From contig CAVZPR010000001.1 in NCBI GenBank assembly GCA_963777285.1, forward strand, positions 496,001-560,000: 64,000 bases of DNA, read 5' to 3'. Below the pieces are notes generated by a model that saw only the letters and a program-made list of their open reading frames with translations, made no database searches and had not been told where the DNA came from. Source of the stretch: JAFARE01 sp963777285. GTDB lineage: Bacteria > Chloroflexota > Dormibacteria > Aeolococcales > Aeolococcaceae. Below, piece by piece: positions 16,981 to 25,858 of the stretch (positions are counted from its first letter, which is position 1; every line of letters begins with the position of its first letter). Made by a program: the position numbers and the translations under genes.

Positions 16981-17489
16981 GCCGGACAGCGGCGCCGCAG
17001 CGCCTGCGCGTGGCGCTGGTGCGTCGCGCTCACGGCGTCGCCGGCGAGGTGCGCGCGGAGCCGTGTGGCGGTGACTGGCGCCGCTTCACGCGCGGCGAAC
17101 AGCTCCGCGTGGAGTCGAGTGGCCGCGCCCTCACGGTTCGCGCCGCGCGCGACGGCGGCAATGGCTCTGTGCTGATGCGCTTCGACGAGGTCGAGGATGC
17201 CGCCGCGGCGGAGGCGCTGCAGGGCGAGTATCTGCTCGTCGACGTCACGCAGGCTCGCCGGCTCGGTCGCGACGAGTGGTTCGACTGGCAGCTGCAGGGA
17301 CTTCGCGTGTGTGATCCCACGGGCGCGGACCTCGGCGTCGTCGGAGACGTCGAACCCGGCGTGTCGAACGATGTGCTCGTGGTGCGCAGCGCCGGTGCGG
17401 TACGCCGGTATCCGATGGTGCGCGCATTCGTCATCGATGTGGACCTCGAATCCGGCGTGCTGACGCTGCAGCCGCAGGACGAGGTGTAG
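16977..17489 (+). CDS. rimM: ribosome maturation factor RimM
   Basis: Assists maturation of the 30S head and binds S19. 170 aa. The N-terminal beta-barrel begins with LRVALVRRAHGVAGEVRAEP, and the PRC-barrel half has DEWFDWQLQGLRVCD, GVVGDVEPGVSNDVLVV and RYPMVRAFVIDVDLESG. The GTG start overlaps the khpA stop. Eight bases separate it from trmD. Confidence 0.92.
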   Translation: MSRTAAPQRLRVALVRRAHGVAGEVRAEPCGGDWRRFTRGEQLRVESSGRALTVRAARDGGNGSVLMRFDEVEDAAAAEALQGEYLLVDVTQARRLGRDEWFDWQLQGLRVCDPTGADLGVVGDVEPGVSNDVLVVRSAGAVRRYPMVRAFVIDVDLESGVLTLQPQDEV

Positions 17490-17496
17490 TGCCGCG

Positions 17497-18201
17497 ATGC
17501 GCTTCCACGTCGTCACCATCTTTCCCGGAGTTTTCCCGGGCCCGCTGGCCGTCGGCGTCGTGGGGCGCGCACTCGATGCGGGCGTGTTCTCGCTGCACGT
17601 GCACGACCTGCGCGAGCACGCGCCCGGTGCGCACCGGCAGGTGGACGACGCGGCGTTCGGTGGCGGTCCGGGGATGGTGCTGAAGCCGGAGCCGGTGATC
17701 CGCGCGGTGCGCCGCCTGCGCAACGCCGAGCCGCGGCTGCGCACCATCATGCTGACGCCCCAGGGACGCCGCTTCACGCAGAGCGTGGCTGCCGAGCTTG
17801 CCGGCGAGGAGGCGGTTCTCCTGGTGTGCGGGCGCTACCAGGGTGTGGACGAGCGCGCGCGACTCGAGACCGGTGAAGAGCTGTCGGTGGGTGACTACGT
17901 GCTCAGTGGCGGCGAGGTGGCGGCGATGGCGGTCATCGAAGCGACGGCACGACTGCTTCCGGGCGTGGTCGGCTCACCCGACTCGCTCAGCGAGGAAACG
18001 TTCTCTGACGCGGCGGCCGGCGGCCTGGAGGCGCCGCTCTACACCAGGCCCGCGGAGTTCGAGGGTGTCGCCGTGCCCGACGTGCTGCGCAACGGCGACC
18101 ACGCGGCGATCGAGCGGTGGCGGCGAGAGCAGCGTGCGCGCCGGACCGGAGAGCGCCGCCCGGATCTGTTACGGTCTGACGCAGTCGGAGGAGCCAGTTG
18201 A
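17497..18201 (+). CDS. trmD: tRNA (guanine37-N1)-methyltransferase TrmD
   Basis: Methylates G37 next to the anticodon to prevent +1 frameshifting; SPOUT fold with a trefoil knot. 234 aa. Starts MRFHVVTIFPGVF. Key motifs: AFGGGPGMVLKPEP, LVCGRYQGVDERAR and LSVGDYVLSGGEVAAMAVIEA, which form the SAM knot and contain the catalytic Asp. Overlaps rplS by four bases (TTGA). Confidence 0.95.
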   Translation: MRFHVVTIFPGVFPGPLAVGVVGRALDAGVFSLHVHDLREHAPGAHRQVDDAAFGGGPGMVLKPEPVIRAVRRLRNAEPRLRTIMLTPQGRRFTQSVAAELAGEEAVLLVCGRYQGVDERARLETGEELSVGDYVLSGGEVAAMAVIEATARLLPGVVGSPDSLSEETFSDAAAGGLEAPLYTRPAEFEGVAVPDVLRNGDHAAIERWRREQRARRTGERRPDLLRSDAVGGAS

Positions 18202-18728
18202 ACGTCATCGATCTGCTTCAGCGCGAGCGGGAGAAGGGCAAGGTGCCCGTGCTGCGTCCCGGAGACACGGTGCGCGTGCATGTGAAGGTCGTCGAGGGTA
18301 CGCGCGAGCGGATCCAGGTGTTCGAGGGCGTGGTCATCGCACTCAAGGGCAAGAGCGGTCTGCACACGAGCTTCACCGTGCGTCGCATCTCGCACGGCGT
18401 CGGCGTCGAGCGCACCTTCCTGCTGCACTCGCCGCGCATCGACCGTGTCGAGGTGCTGCGCCACGGCCAGGTGCGGCGCGCCAAGCTCTTCTACCTGCGC
18501 GAGAAGGTGGGCAAGCACGCTCGCATCCGGGAACGTCGCAGCCCGCTGGGCGGCCCGGAGACGGTGACGGCGCGAGGCGCCGTGGCGACGGTGCCCGGCG
18601 CCGACGACGACGCAGAGACCGCAGACCTGGTGGCTGAGGAGCCGGCAACGGACGGCGCCGGGGAGCCGGCGGCAGAAAACGAAGCCGCGGAGCCGGCGAT
18701 GGCCGGCGAGGGCGACGGCGACGAGTAA
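18198..18728 (+). CDS. rplS: 50S ribosomal protein L19 with acidic tail
   Basis: bL19 at the 30S-50S interface. The core (about 115 residues) has PVLRPGDTVRVHVKVVEGTR, RIQVFEGVVIALKG and the terminal RAKLFYLREKVGKHARIRER. About 60 extra residues are acidic and Ala-rich with three EPA-type repeats (VAEEPATDG, AGEPAAEN, AAEPAMAGEG), ending in EGDGDE. TTG 18198 is the start, overlapping the trmD stop. With S16 and S2, the third ribosomal protein here with a long tail, although its DNA is not the rpsP/rpsB repeat. Confidence 0.93.
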   Translation: MNVIDLLQREREKGKVPVLRPGDTVRVHVKVVEGTRERIQVFEGVVIALKGKSGLHTSFTVRRISHGVGVERTFLLHSPRIDRVEVLRHGQVRRAKLFYLREKVGKHARIRERRSPLGGPETVTARGAVATVPGADDDAETADLVAEEPATDGAGEPAAENEAAEPAMAGEGDGDE

Positions 18729-18735
18729 CCGCGCG

Positions 18736-19137
18736 TTGCGCACGCCGGAGCCGCTGCCTCCGGCTCGTCCCCTGCGCGACAGGGTCGGCCAGGCCGGCGA
18801 GGCCGCGGCTCTGACGCACCTCAAGGAGCAGGGGATGCGCGTGCTGGCGCGCGACTGGCGCAGCCGCCTGGGCCAGATCGATGTGGTCGCCGAGGACGGC
18901 GAGACGCTGGTGCTGGTCGAGGTGAAGGCCCGCCGGGGCACCAGCTTCGGCCTCCCCGAGGAGGCGGTCGACGCGCGCAAGCAACGCAAGCTGCGCACCC
19001 TGCTGGAACTCTATCGCGCCCAGACCCACCGCCAGAAACAGCCGTGCCGCATCGACGTGGTCGGCCTGCTCCTCGACGAGAACCTCGCGATCACGCGGGT
19101 CGAGCACATCCGCGACGCGGTGCACGGGGACGACTAG
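18736..19137 (+). CDS. YraN-family (UPF0102) nuclease-fold protein
   Basis: 133 aa, restriction-endonuclease-like fold of unknown cellular role, often located after rplS/rnhB. The N-terminus has GQAGEAAALTHLKEQGMRVLARDWR. The core reads LGQIDVVAEDGETLVLVEVKARRG; the EVK motif is present but the usual GEID is GQID. VDARKQRKL and CRIDVVGL complete the family pattern. TTG start at 18736, seven bases after rplS. No rnhB or rbgA is found nearby. Confidence 0.88.
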   Translation: MRTPEPLPPARPLRDRVGQAGEAAALTHLKEQGMRVLARDWRSRLGQIDVVAEDGETLVLVEVKARRGTSFGLPEEAVDARKQRKLRTLLELYRAQTHRQKQPCRIDVVGLLLDENLAITRVEHIRDAVHGDD

Positions 19138-19224
19138 GGCCGCGCGCCGGGCGCAGGAAACACCGCGCCGGACGCGTTGGATACCATCGACACCACCGCT
19201 CTCGGGGCGGATCTGGAGGGTCGA

Positions 19225-22200
19225 GTGAGAAAGGCGCGCGCAGCGCTGATGTGTCTCATACTCCTCGGCGGACTCGCGCCTGCCGCGTTCCCGCTGCTGG
19301 CGCACGCGGCGACCTGCACCGCGCAGGCAGCCGGCGCGTACCCCAACGACCCGCAGTTCTCGCCGGCAGAGAACGGCGTCTCCGGGCAGACGTGGGACAG
19401 CGAGGACTGGTACCTCTACGGCTGCATTCCGCAGGACGTTGCGACGACGTCGAGCGACGCCGAGGGCGCCTCGGGCATGAACGTGTCCAGCCTCTGGAAC
19501 CGCAGCACCGGTCCGTTTCCGTATCCCGACCGCGGTCGCAACGACGTCGTCGTCTCCTACATGGAGGGCGGCGTCAACTGGCGCATCAGCACGAGCTGCG
19601 AGCTGAAGGACCGCGCGCTGCTCAACACCGGCGAGCTTCCGTACCCCGAGACCGCGGCGGGCGCCGACAAGCACACGTACGACCTCAACCACGACGGCGT
19701 GGTCAATGTGGAGGACTACCTCAACGATCCGCGGGTGCGTGCCGCGGTCAAGGCGCTCGGTCCCGGGGCGAAGAGCCCGCCGGGTGGTCCCTTCCTGCAC
19801 CACGTGTGCGCCAAGTTGGGCACGGCCAACGGCGCAGGCTACGCGCCGACCGACATCACGCCCGAGGACCTCATCGTGGCGTTCGGTCACTGCCAGGTCG
19901 TCAACCACGAGATCGGCCCCTCCGGGTGCCCGGAGGGCGGCCGCTTCGACAACGACGGCAACGGTTATCCCAACGACATCAACGGCTGGAACTTCAATCG
20001 CGACAACAACGACCCGCAGACCGAGCAAAGCGTGTACGCGCACTTCGACGACGAGTCCTCGCAGCTGGTGGGGGAGGGCGGCAACGCGTTCGCCAGCATC
20101 GGCATGTGCCCGCTCTGCCGCTACGTGCCCATCAAAGCGGGAGACGAAGCCATCGACCGGCCGGACCGCGTGGCCGAGGGCATCGTGTACGCGGCGCGCA
20201 TCGGCGTCAACGTGATGGACGTCACCGACGCGTCGCTCGGCCTCAACTCCGTGGTGCAGGACGCGATCAACTACGCGTGGAGCCGCGGCACCGTGGTGGT
20301 GTTCGCCAGCAACGACTTCGAGTCCGCCGACCACACGGACGGGATGTTCTACGCGCACGTCTGGCCGGGCAACTCGATCACCGGCGACCACTCGACACGC
20401 AGCGACACCACGTGCCCGGTGCCGCCCAGCGACCCCAACGCCGCGTTCTGCGCCTTCGTGCTGAGCAACACGACGTTCCGCTCGCGCTCGTCACTGACGT
20501 CGTACGGCCCGCATGCGCTGTTCTCGGTGCCCAACAACGACGGCTCCACCTCGACTGGCACGCCGACCACGGCGGGCGTCGCCGCGCTGGTCATCTCCGA
20601 GCTGAAGGACGCCGCCATCCGCCACGAGATCACCGGTCTGCCGATCAGCGCCGACGAGGTGAAGCAGATCGTGCGCGCCAGCGCCAGTCCGATCTCCGCT
20701 CCGTGCCCCGCGGTGGAACCGTGCTTCACCGGTCCGGCGGGCGCGTCGTGGAACATCCAGTACGGCTACGGGCGACCCAATCTCCTGGCGGCGGCGGCCC
20801 TGATCGACGCGGGCGAGATCCCGCCCACGGCGTCGTTCGACACGCCCAGCTGGTACCAGGAGGTCGACCCCACCGTGCAGCCCGCCGTGCACGTCAGCGC
20901 CGACGTCGCCGCCCGCCGCGCGCCGGGCTACACCTGGCAGCTCCAGTACGGACTGGGACCGCAGCCGCTGGATGGCGCCTGGACCACGTTCGCCAGTGGC
21001 AGCGGCACGGCGCCGCAGACGGTCGGTGCCGACCTCAACGTGGCCGCCATTCCAGCGTCGTTCTGGAACGCCCCGTACAGCGTCGACCCCACGACCCGCA
21101 GCACCATCGAGCAGTACGACGTCACCGTGCGGGTGCGAGTTTTTGCCAACGGTGACACCACGCACGCATACGCCATGGGTGAGGATCGGCGCGCGTTCCA
21201 CCTGCACCACGATCCGACCCTCTTGACGGGCGTCCCCGTGAGCCTTGGCTCCTCCGGTGACGCGTCGCCGACGCTGGCCGACGTCGAGGGACGCGGCTGG
21301 CTCGACGCGGTGGTGCCCACGTCGGACGGCAGCGTCGAGGTGATCCGGCCCGACGGCTCAGAGGCGCCCGGGTTTCCGGTGCACACGGGTCCGGCACCGG
21401 GCATGGACCCGGCGGCCGGGCACAACGGCGGCGTGAGCTACCTCGGTGACCCCACCTGGGGCAACGGCGTGGTGCCGCGGCCGCGCGACCCGATCTTCAG
21501 CACCGCGGCGGTGGGTGACCTGGAGCACACGGGAGCGCTCGACATCGTGGTGAGCACCGCGTCCGGGTACACGTACGCCTGGGACGGCACCGGCACCCTG
21601 CTGCCGGGATTCCCGGTGCTCAACGGCTCCCCGGCCGACTTCGGCCTCTCCGTGCCGCCGCCGAACACGCCCTACAGCTTCGAACGGGAGAACTACACGG
21701 CGGCGTCGCCGGTGCTCGCCCACCTGGTCCGGGGAAGCCACGAGCTCGACATCGTCCAGGCCGCCGGGGACAACGCCGTCCACGCGTGGCGGCCGGACGG
21801 CAAGCCGGTTCCCGGCTGGCCCGTGAGCACGCTGCTGCCGCCAGGGACCGTGCCCGCCGGGGACCAGCAGACGCACGACTCCAAGGTCGTCCCCACGCCG
21901 GCCGTGGTCGACATCAACGGCGACGGCATCCCCGACGTCGTGGTGGGGCTGGACGACAGCATCCTGGGCACGCTGCCCTCGGGCGCCGGGGTGGAGGCGT
22001 TCCTCATGGCCTACGACGGCCGCGGCAACGACGCACCCGGCGGCCACGCGCTGCTGTCCGGCTACCCGGTCAAGATCCCCGGGCTGATCCAGGGGTACGG
22101 CGTGGCCCAGGACTTCGTCACCCAGGGCGTCGAGTCGCCCGCCGTGTACGTCGACCCGGTGCGCGGCCCCCAGGCGGTGGTCAACGCCAACCTCTTCGCG

Positions 22201-23292
22201 CCGGTTCGCGTCGACCTCAAGACGGCGGCCGTGTCAGGGCCGTTCAGCCCCACCGTCATCCCCGCGGTGCCGGCGGGCGCAGCCTGCCCCACACCGGGCA
22301 CCGTGCCGCCGGTGTTCCCGGGCCCGTGCGCGCTGGTCCAGTTCACCACGTCGGCGAGCCTGGGAACGCTGGTCTCCGGCTCGCCGGTGCCCGAGGCCTT
22401 CCAGATGGGGTCGGCCGCGGCCGACGTCTTCCTGGGGATCACGCAGACGCCCGGTTTCGGCATCCGGGTCGACAACGGCCTGGGCGCCTGGGATCCCTCA
22501 ACCGGGGCGCCGGACACTCGCTTCAGCAACTACATCCAGGGCCTGGCGTTCTTCGCCGCGCCGGCGGTGGCAGACGTCACCGGCGACGGGGTGCCCGACG
22601 TGATCGTCCCGGCCGACTCCGGGGCGGTGATGGCGTTCGACGGCACGACCGGCCAGCCCGCCAGCGGCTTTCCCAAGTGGACCGGCGGCTGGAGCGTCTT
22701 CACGCCGGCGACGGGCGACATGCTGGGCAATGGCCACACCGACGTCGCCGCCGACACGCGGGAGGGCTACCTGTTCATCTGGTCGACCGGAGGCAACGGC
22801 TGCGGCGGCAACAGCGAGGCATGGCACTGGCACCAGGACGACTGGAACGATGGCCGGTACCACAGCGACACGCGGCCACCGGCGGCGATCTCCGATCTCA
22901 GCGTGACCGGGGCTGGCGCGATGGACGTGCTGAGGTTCACCGCGGTGGGCGACGACTGGAAGTGCGGCACCGCGGCCCGCTACCAGCTGTTCACGTCCTC
23001 GCAGCCGATCACCCAGGAAACCCTGGGCGGTGCCACGCGGCTCACCGTCACCCAACCACCTGGGCCGGCCGGGCACCAGGAGACGATCACCATCCCGGCC
23101 GCGCGGGACCAGGGCTTCCTCGCCATCCGCGCCGTCGACGCCGCGGGGAACATCGGGCCCATTGTCGTCAGCCTGGAGCCGGGCAGCCCGGCGCCTGCGT
23201 CCGGGCTGGCGGCGTCGGTGGCTCCGGTGTTCGCCGTCGGCTCCGCGGGGGGCGTCCTGGGGCTGCTCCGGAGGCGTCGCCGGCACCGCTAG
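19225..23292 (+). CDS. secreted subtilase-like (S8) protein with incomplete triad and FG-GAP-like repeats
   Basis: 1355 aa. GTG 19225 after GGAGGG gives a clear signal peptide (RKARAALMCLILLGGLAPAA, cut near AHA). A calcium-loop motif follows (DLNHDGVVNVEDYLND), then the S8-type DNDGNGYPNDINGWNF. At the catalytic Asp position the protein has SYMEGGVNW, not D-T/S-G. The His position reads YAHFDDESS (about H273), lacking HGT. The Ser motif survives as TSTGTPTTAGVAALV (about S443). From about 670 on are FG-GAP/VCBS-like repeats (VDINGDGIPDVVVGLD, VADVTGDGVPDVIVP). It ends with a hydrophobic helix and LLRRRRRHR, like a cell-surface sorting tail. Similar S8 proteins occur in Thermoleophilia-type actinobacteria. 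A possible -10 (TACCAT 19182-19187) precedes it. Confidence 0.85.
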   Translation: MRKARAALMCLILLGGLAPAAFPLLAHAATCTAQAAGAYPNDPQFSPAENGVSGQTWDSEDWYLYGCIPQDVATTSSDAEGASGMNVSSLWNRSTGPFPYPDRGRNDVVVSYMEGGVNWRISTSCELKDRALLNTGELPYPETAAGADKHTYDLNHDGVVNVEDYLNDPRVRAAVKALGPGAKSPPGGPFLHHVCAKLGTANGAGYAPTDITPEDLIVAFGHCQVVNHEIGPSGCPEGGRFDNDGNGYPNDINGWNFNRDNNDPQTEQSVYAHFDDESSQLVGEGGNAFASIGMCPLCRYVPIKAGDEAIDRPDRVAEGIVYAARIGVNVMDVTDASLGLNSVVQDAINYAWSRGTVVVFASNDFESADHTDGMFYAHVWPGNSITGDHSTRSDTTCPVPPSDPNAAFCAFVLSNTTFRSRSSLTSYGPHALFSVPNNDGSTSTGTPTTAGVAALVISELKDAAIRHEITGLPISADEVKQIVRASASPISAPCPAVEPCFTGPAGASWNIQYGYGRPNLLAAAALIDAGEIPPTASFDTPSWYQEVDPTVQPAVHVSADVAARRAPGYTWQLQYGLGPQPLDGAWTTFASGSGTAPQTVGADLNVAAIPASFWNAPYSVDPTTRSTIEQYDVTVRVRVFANGDTTHAYAMGEDRRAFHLHHDPTLLTGVPVSLGSSGDASPTLADVEGRGWLDAVVPTSDGSVEVIRPDGSEAPGFPVHTGPAPGMDPAAGHNGGVSYLGDPTWGNGVVPRPRDPIFSTAAVGDLEHTGALDIVVSTASGYTYAWDGTGTLLPGFPVLNGSPADFGLSVPPPNTPYSFERENYTAASPVLAHLVRGSHELDIVQAAGDNAVHAWRPDGKPVPGWPVSTLLPPGTVPAGDQQTHDSKVVPTPAVVDINGDGIPDVVVGLDDSILGTLPSGAGVEAFLMAYDGRGNDAPGGHALLSGYPVKIPGLIQGYGVAQDFVTQGVESPAVYVDPVRGPQAVVNANLFAPVRVDLKTAAVSGPFSPTVIPAVPAGAACPTPGTVPPVFPGPCALVQFTTSASLGTLVSGSPVPEAFQMGSAAADVFLGITQTPGFGIRVDNGLGAWDPSTGAPDTRFSNYIQGLAFFAAPAVADVTGDGVPDVIVPADSGAVMAFDGTTGQPASGFPKWTGGWSVFTPATGDMLGNGHTDVAADTREGYLFIWSTGGNGCGGNSEAWHWHQDDWNDGRYHSDTRPPAAISDLSVTGAGAMDVLRFTAVGDDWKCGTAARYQLFTSSQPITQETLGGATRLTVTQPPGPAGHQETITIPAARDQGFLAIRAVDAAGNIGPIVVSLEPGSPAPASGLAASVAPVFAVGSAGGVLGLLRRRRRHR

Positions 23293-23333
23293 CGTCGCGC
23301 CGACGGCCGTGGGTGTACCACAACGCTGTGTGA

Positions 23334-23339
23334 TACACT
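23334..23339 (+). promoter_or_regulatory. possible -10 box (TACACT) for comM
   Basis: TGATACACTG at 23331-23340 is identical to a decamer before rpsB (30843-30852). TACACT ends seven bases before the comM ATG, predicting a leaderless mRNA; no ribosome site is visible. A GTGTA...TACAC inverted repeat (about 23312-23338) overlaps it. Confidence 0.4.
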
Positions 23340-23346
23340 GCTTTGT

Positions 23347-24849
23347 ATGATCGCCGCGGCACTCAGTTGCGCCACGCGCGGCCTCGCCGGGGTGCCCGTC
23401 ACCGTGGAGGCCGACGTGGCCAACGGCCTGCCCAACTTCACGATCGTCGGGCTGACGGACCGCGCCATCCAGGAGGCGCGCGAGCGCGTCCGCGCCGCGG
23501 TGCGCAACGGCGGCTTCGAGTTCCCCCAGCGACGCGTCACCGTCAACCTCGCACCCGCCGAGGTGCCCAAGGAGGGGACGTCGTTCGACCTTGCCATCGC
23601 CGTCGCCGTGCTCCGCGCCGGGGACAGCGCCATGCGCCTCGACGGCACCGCGTTCCTCGGGGAGCTGGCGCTGGACGCCGCCGTGCGGCCGGTGACGGGC
23701 GTCCTCCCGATGGCGATGTGCCTCGCCGCGGCCGGGGTGCGGACGCTGGTCGTGGCTCCCGAAAACGCGGGCGAGGCGGCGCTCGTCGACGGCCTCGAGG
23801 TGCTGCCCGCGCCCAGCCTGCAGAGGTGTGTCGAGCATCTCCGTGGCGAGGCGGCCCTGGCGTCGCACCGGCGGGATCCGTGGTACACGCCGCCGACGCC
23901 GTCGGACGCCACGGACATCGGCTCCGTGCGCGGCCAGGCGCAGGCGAAGCGCGCGCTGGAGATCGCCGCCGCCGGCGGCCACAACCTGCTCATGACAGGC
24001 CCGCCGGGAGCGGGCAAGACCATGCTGGCGCGGGCCTTCGCGTCGCTGATCCCCGATCTCGATGTCGAGCGTGCCCTCGAGGTGGCCGCGATCTACTCGC
24101 TTCGTGGGGCGCTTCGCGAGCGGCCGCCGGAGACGCTGCGCCCACCCTTCCGCGCGCCGCACCACAGCGTGTCCCGGGCCGGGCTGGTCGGCGGCGGCTC
24201 GGGCTTCGCCCAGCCCGGCGAGATCTCCCTGGCGCACCATGGAGTCCTGTTCCTCGACGAGCTCTGCGAGTTCCCGCGCTCCCACCTGGAGGCGCTGCGC
24301 CAGCCGCTGGAGGAACGGACGGTCACCGTGGTGCGCGCCCGCGCGGCGGTCAGCTATCCGGCGAGCTTCACGCTGCTGGCGGCGGCGAACCCCTGCCCCT
24401 GCGGCCATCTCGGCGACGCCCGCGGCTGCAGCTGTGAGCCGCACCGCCTGGCGGCGTACCGGGCGCGGTTGAGCGGACCCATCAAGGACCGCATCGACCT
24501 CGTGGTGTCGGTCCCGCGACAGCGCTACGAGGACATCTTCGACGAGCGGCCCGAGCAACCGTCGCGGCTGGTCCGCGCGCGTGTGGCCGCCGCCCAGGCG
24601 CGCCAGCGGCAGCGCGGCGGCGAGCTCAACGCCACGCTGGCGGGCCGGCAGGTGCTGCTCGCCTGCCGCCTCACCGGCGCAGCGGCGCGGATGCTCGCCC
24701 GCTCCGGTGAGCGGCTCCACCTCAGCGCGCGGGCGTTCTTCCGGGTGCTGCGCGTGGCCCGCACCATCGCCGACCTTGCGGGCGCCGAGCGGGTTGGCGA
24801 CGACGAGCTGGCCGAAGCTCTGCACCACCGCACGGGCGCCGAGGCGTGA
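23347..24849 (+). CDS. comM: ComM/YifB-type AAA+ ATPase (Mg-chelatase-like)
   Basis: 500 aa hexameric helicase family that aids branch migration in natural transformation. The N-terminal Lon-like domain (ALSCATRGLAGVPVTVEADV, NFTIVGLTDRAIQEARERV) precedes Walker A GPPGAGKTMLARA near residue 217, the FRAPHHSVSRAGLVGGG segment, and HHGVLFLDELCEF (Walker B). C-terminal: AANPCPCGHLGD with CxC zinc-type cysteines, SGPIKDRIDL and the lid domain. Coupled to dprA by a GTGA overlap, which supports a DNA-uptake or recombination role. Confidence 0.92.
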   Translation: MIAAALSCATRGLAGVPVTVEADVANGLPNFTIVGLTDRAIQEARERVRAAVRNGGFEFPQRRVTVNLAPAEVPKEGTSFDLAIAVAVLRAGDSAMRLDGTAFLGELALDAAVRPVTGVLPMAMCLAAAGVRTLVVAPENAGEAALVDGLEVLPAPSLQRCVEHLRGEAALASHRRDPWYTPPTPSDATDIGSVRGQAQAKRALEIAAAGGHNLLMTGPPGAGKTMLARAFASLIPDLDVERALEVAAIYSLRGALRERPPETLRPPFRAPHHSVSRAGLVGGGSGFAQPGEISLAHHGVLFLDELCEFPRSHLEALRQPLEERTVTVVRARAAVSYPASFTLLAAANPCPCGHLGDARGCSCEPHRLAAYRARLSGPIKDRIDLVVSVPRQRYEDIFDERPEQPSRLVRARVAAAQARQRQRGGELNATLAGRQVLLACRLTGAAARMLARSGERLHLSARAFFRVLRVARTIADLAGAERVGDDELAEALHHRTGAEA

Positions 24850-25787
24850 GCGCCGGCCCCAGGCCGGCGGCGGTGTTGATCGAGCCCGGATCCGCCGCCT
24901 GGCCACCCCGGCTGGCGCACCTGGCCACACCGCCGGCGCGGCTCTGGCTGTGGGGCAACAGCCGTCCCCGGGAACCCGCCGTCGCGCTGGTGGGCTCGCG
25001 GCGAGCAACGCTCGCCGGGCTCGACATCGCTCGCTGCCTGGGCCGCGACCTCGCCGGCGCCGGGGTGCAGGTGGTCAGCGGCATGGCCCGCGGGATCGAT
25101 GCGGCCGCCCACGAAGGCTGCCTCGAGGCCGGCGGATCCACCGTGGCGGTGCTCGGCTGCGGCATCGACGTCTGCTACCCGCCTGGCCACCAGCGCTTGC
25201 GCGAGCGCATCGTCGCTGCGGGATGTGTGCTCACCGAGGAGCCTCCGGGGGTCGCGCCGCTGAAATACAACTTCCCCAAACGCAACCGCCTCATCGCCGC
25301 CCTGGCCGCAGCGGTGGTCGTGGTCGAGGCGACGTCGCGCAGCGGTGCCCTGAGCACGGCGCGTTGGGCGGCCGACCTGGGCCGCGAGGTGCTGGCGGTG
25401 CCGGGATCGATCCGCACGCCCCAGAGTGAGGGGACCAACCTGCTGATCCGGGACGGCGCCCGGCCGTTCCTCGGCATGGACGACCTGTTGGAAGCGGTCC
25501 CCGGGCTGGCGACGGCCTCCGCGGCGCAGGACGGCGGCCAGGACGCCGCTCCGGCGAGCGGTTTGAGCCGGCCCCTGACGGAGATACTCAGCGCCATGGG
25601 AGCCACCCCGGTCCACCCCGACGCGCTCGGCGCGACCCTGTCGCTGTCCGCGCCGGTGCTGGCGTCGCGCCTGGCGACGCTGGAGCTCGCCGGAGCGGTA
25701 CTGTCCCTGCCCGGCGGCCTCGTCGCCCGTACATTCGACGGCTCGGAAGCCGGTGGCCGTGGAGTGCTCCGCCGCCACCACCCCTGA
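24846..25787 (+). CDS. dprA: DNA-processing protein DprA
   Basis: Loads RecA on incoming single-stranded DNA. 313 aa. The Rossmann core has VALVGSRRATLAGLDIAR, VVSGMARGIDAAAHEG, VLGCGIDVCYPPGH, LTEEPPG, NFPKRNRLIAALA and VVEATSRSGAL; then the GREVLAVPGSI and SEGTNLLIRDGA motifs. The C-terminal winged-helix part (about 235-300) is present. GTG 24846 overlaps the comM stop. Order comM-dprA-topA is widely conserved. Confidence 0.94.
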   Translation: MSAGPRPAAVLIEPGSAAWPPRLAHLATPPARLWLWGNSRPREPAVALVGSRRATLAGLDIARCLGRDLAGAGVQVVSGMARGIDAAAHEGCLEAGGSTVAVLGCGIDVCYPPGHQRLRERIVAAGCVLTEEPPGVAPLKYNFPKRNRLIAALAAAVVVVEATSRSGALSTARWAADLGREVLAVPGSIRTPQSEGTNLLIRDGARPFLGMDDLLEAVPGLATASAAQDGGQDAAPASGLSRPLTEILSAMGATPVHPDALGATLSLSAPVLASRLATLELAGAVLSLPGGLVARTFDGSEAGGRGVLRRHHP

Positions 25788-25789
25788 GC

Positions 25790-25810
25790 CGCCGCCGTGC
25801 GACGGCGGCG
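25790..25810 (+). terminator. perfect 9-bp hairpin after dprA
   Basis: CGCCGCCGT-type stem: bases 25790-25798 pair exactly with 25802-25810 around a 3-base loop, starting three bases after the dprA stop. Very GC-rich; no T-run follows, so factor-dependent termination or attenuation are alternatives. Confidence 0.5.
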
Positions 25811-25846
25811 TGAATCCGCCGTCCACCCGCCGCTTTTGCAGCAAGC

Positions 25847-25852
25847 TATAGC
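25847..25852 (+). promoter_or_regulatory. possible -10 box (TATAGC) for topA
   Basis: TATAGC is six bases before the topA ATG in the 71-base dprA-topA gap. This predicts a leaderless topA-hslVU transcript. No convincing -35 hexamer. Confidence 0.35.
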
Positions 25853-25858
25853 CCCGCA

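Noticed and set aside
21786..23333. 515-residue frame overlapping the end of the subtilase-like gene
   Set aside because: Arg/Gly-rich out-of-frame reading of the FG-GAP-like repeats.
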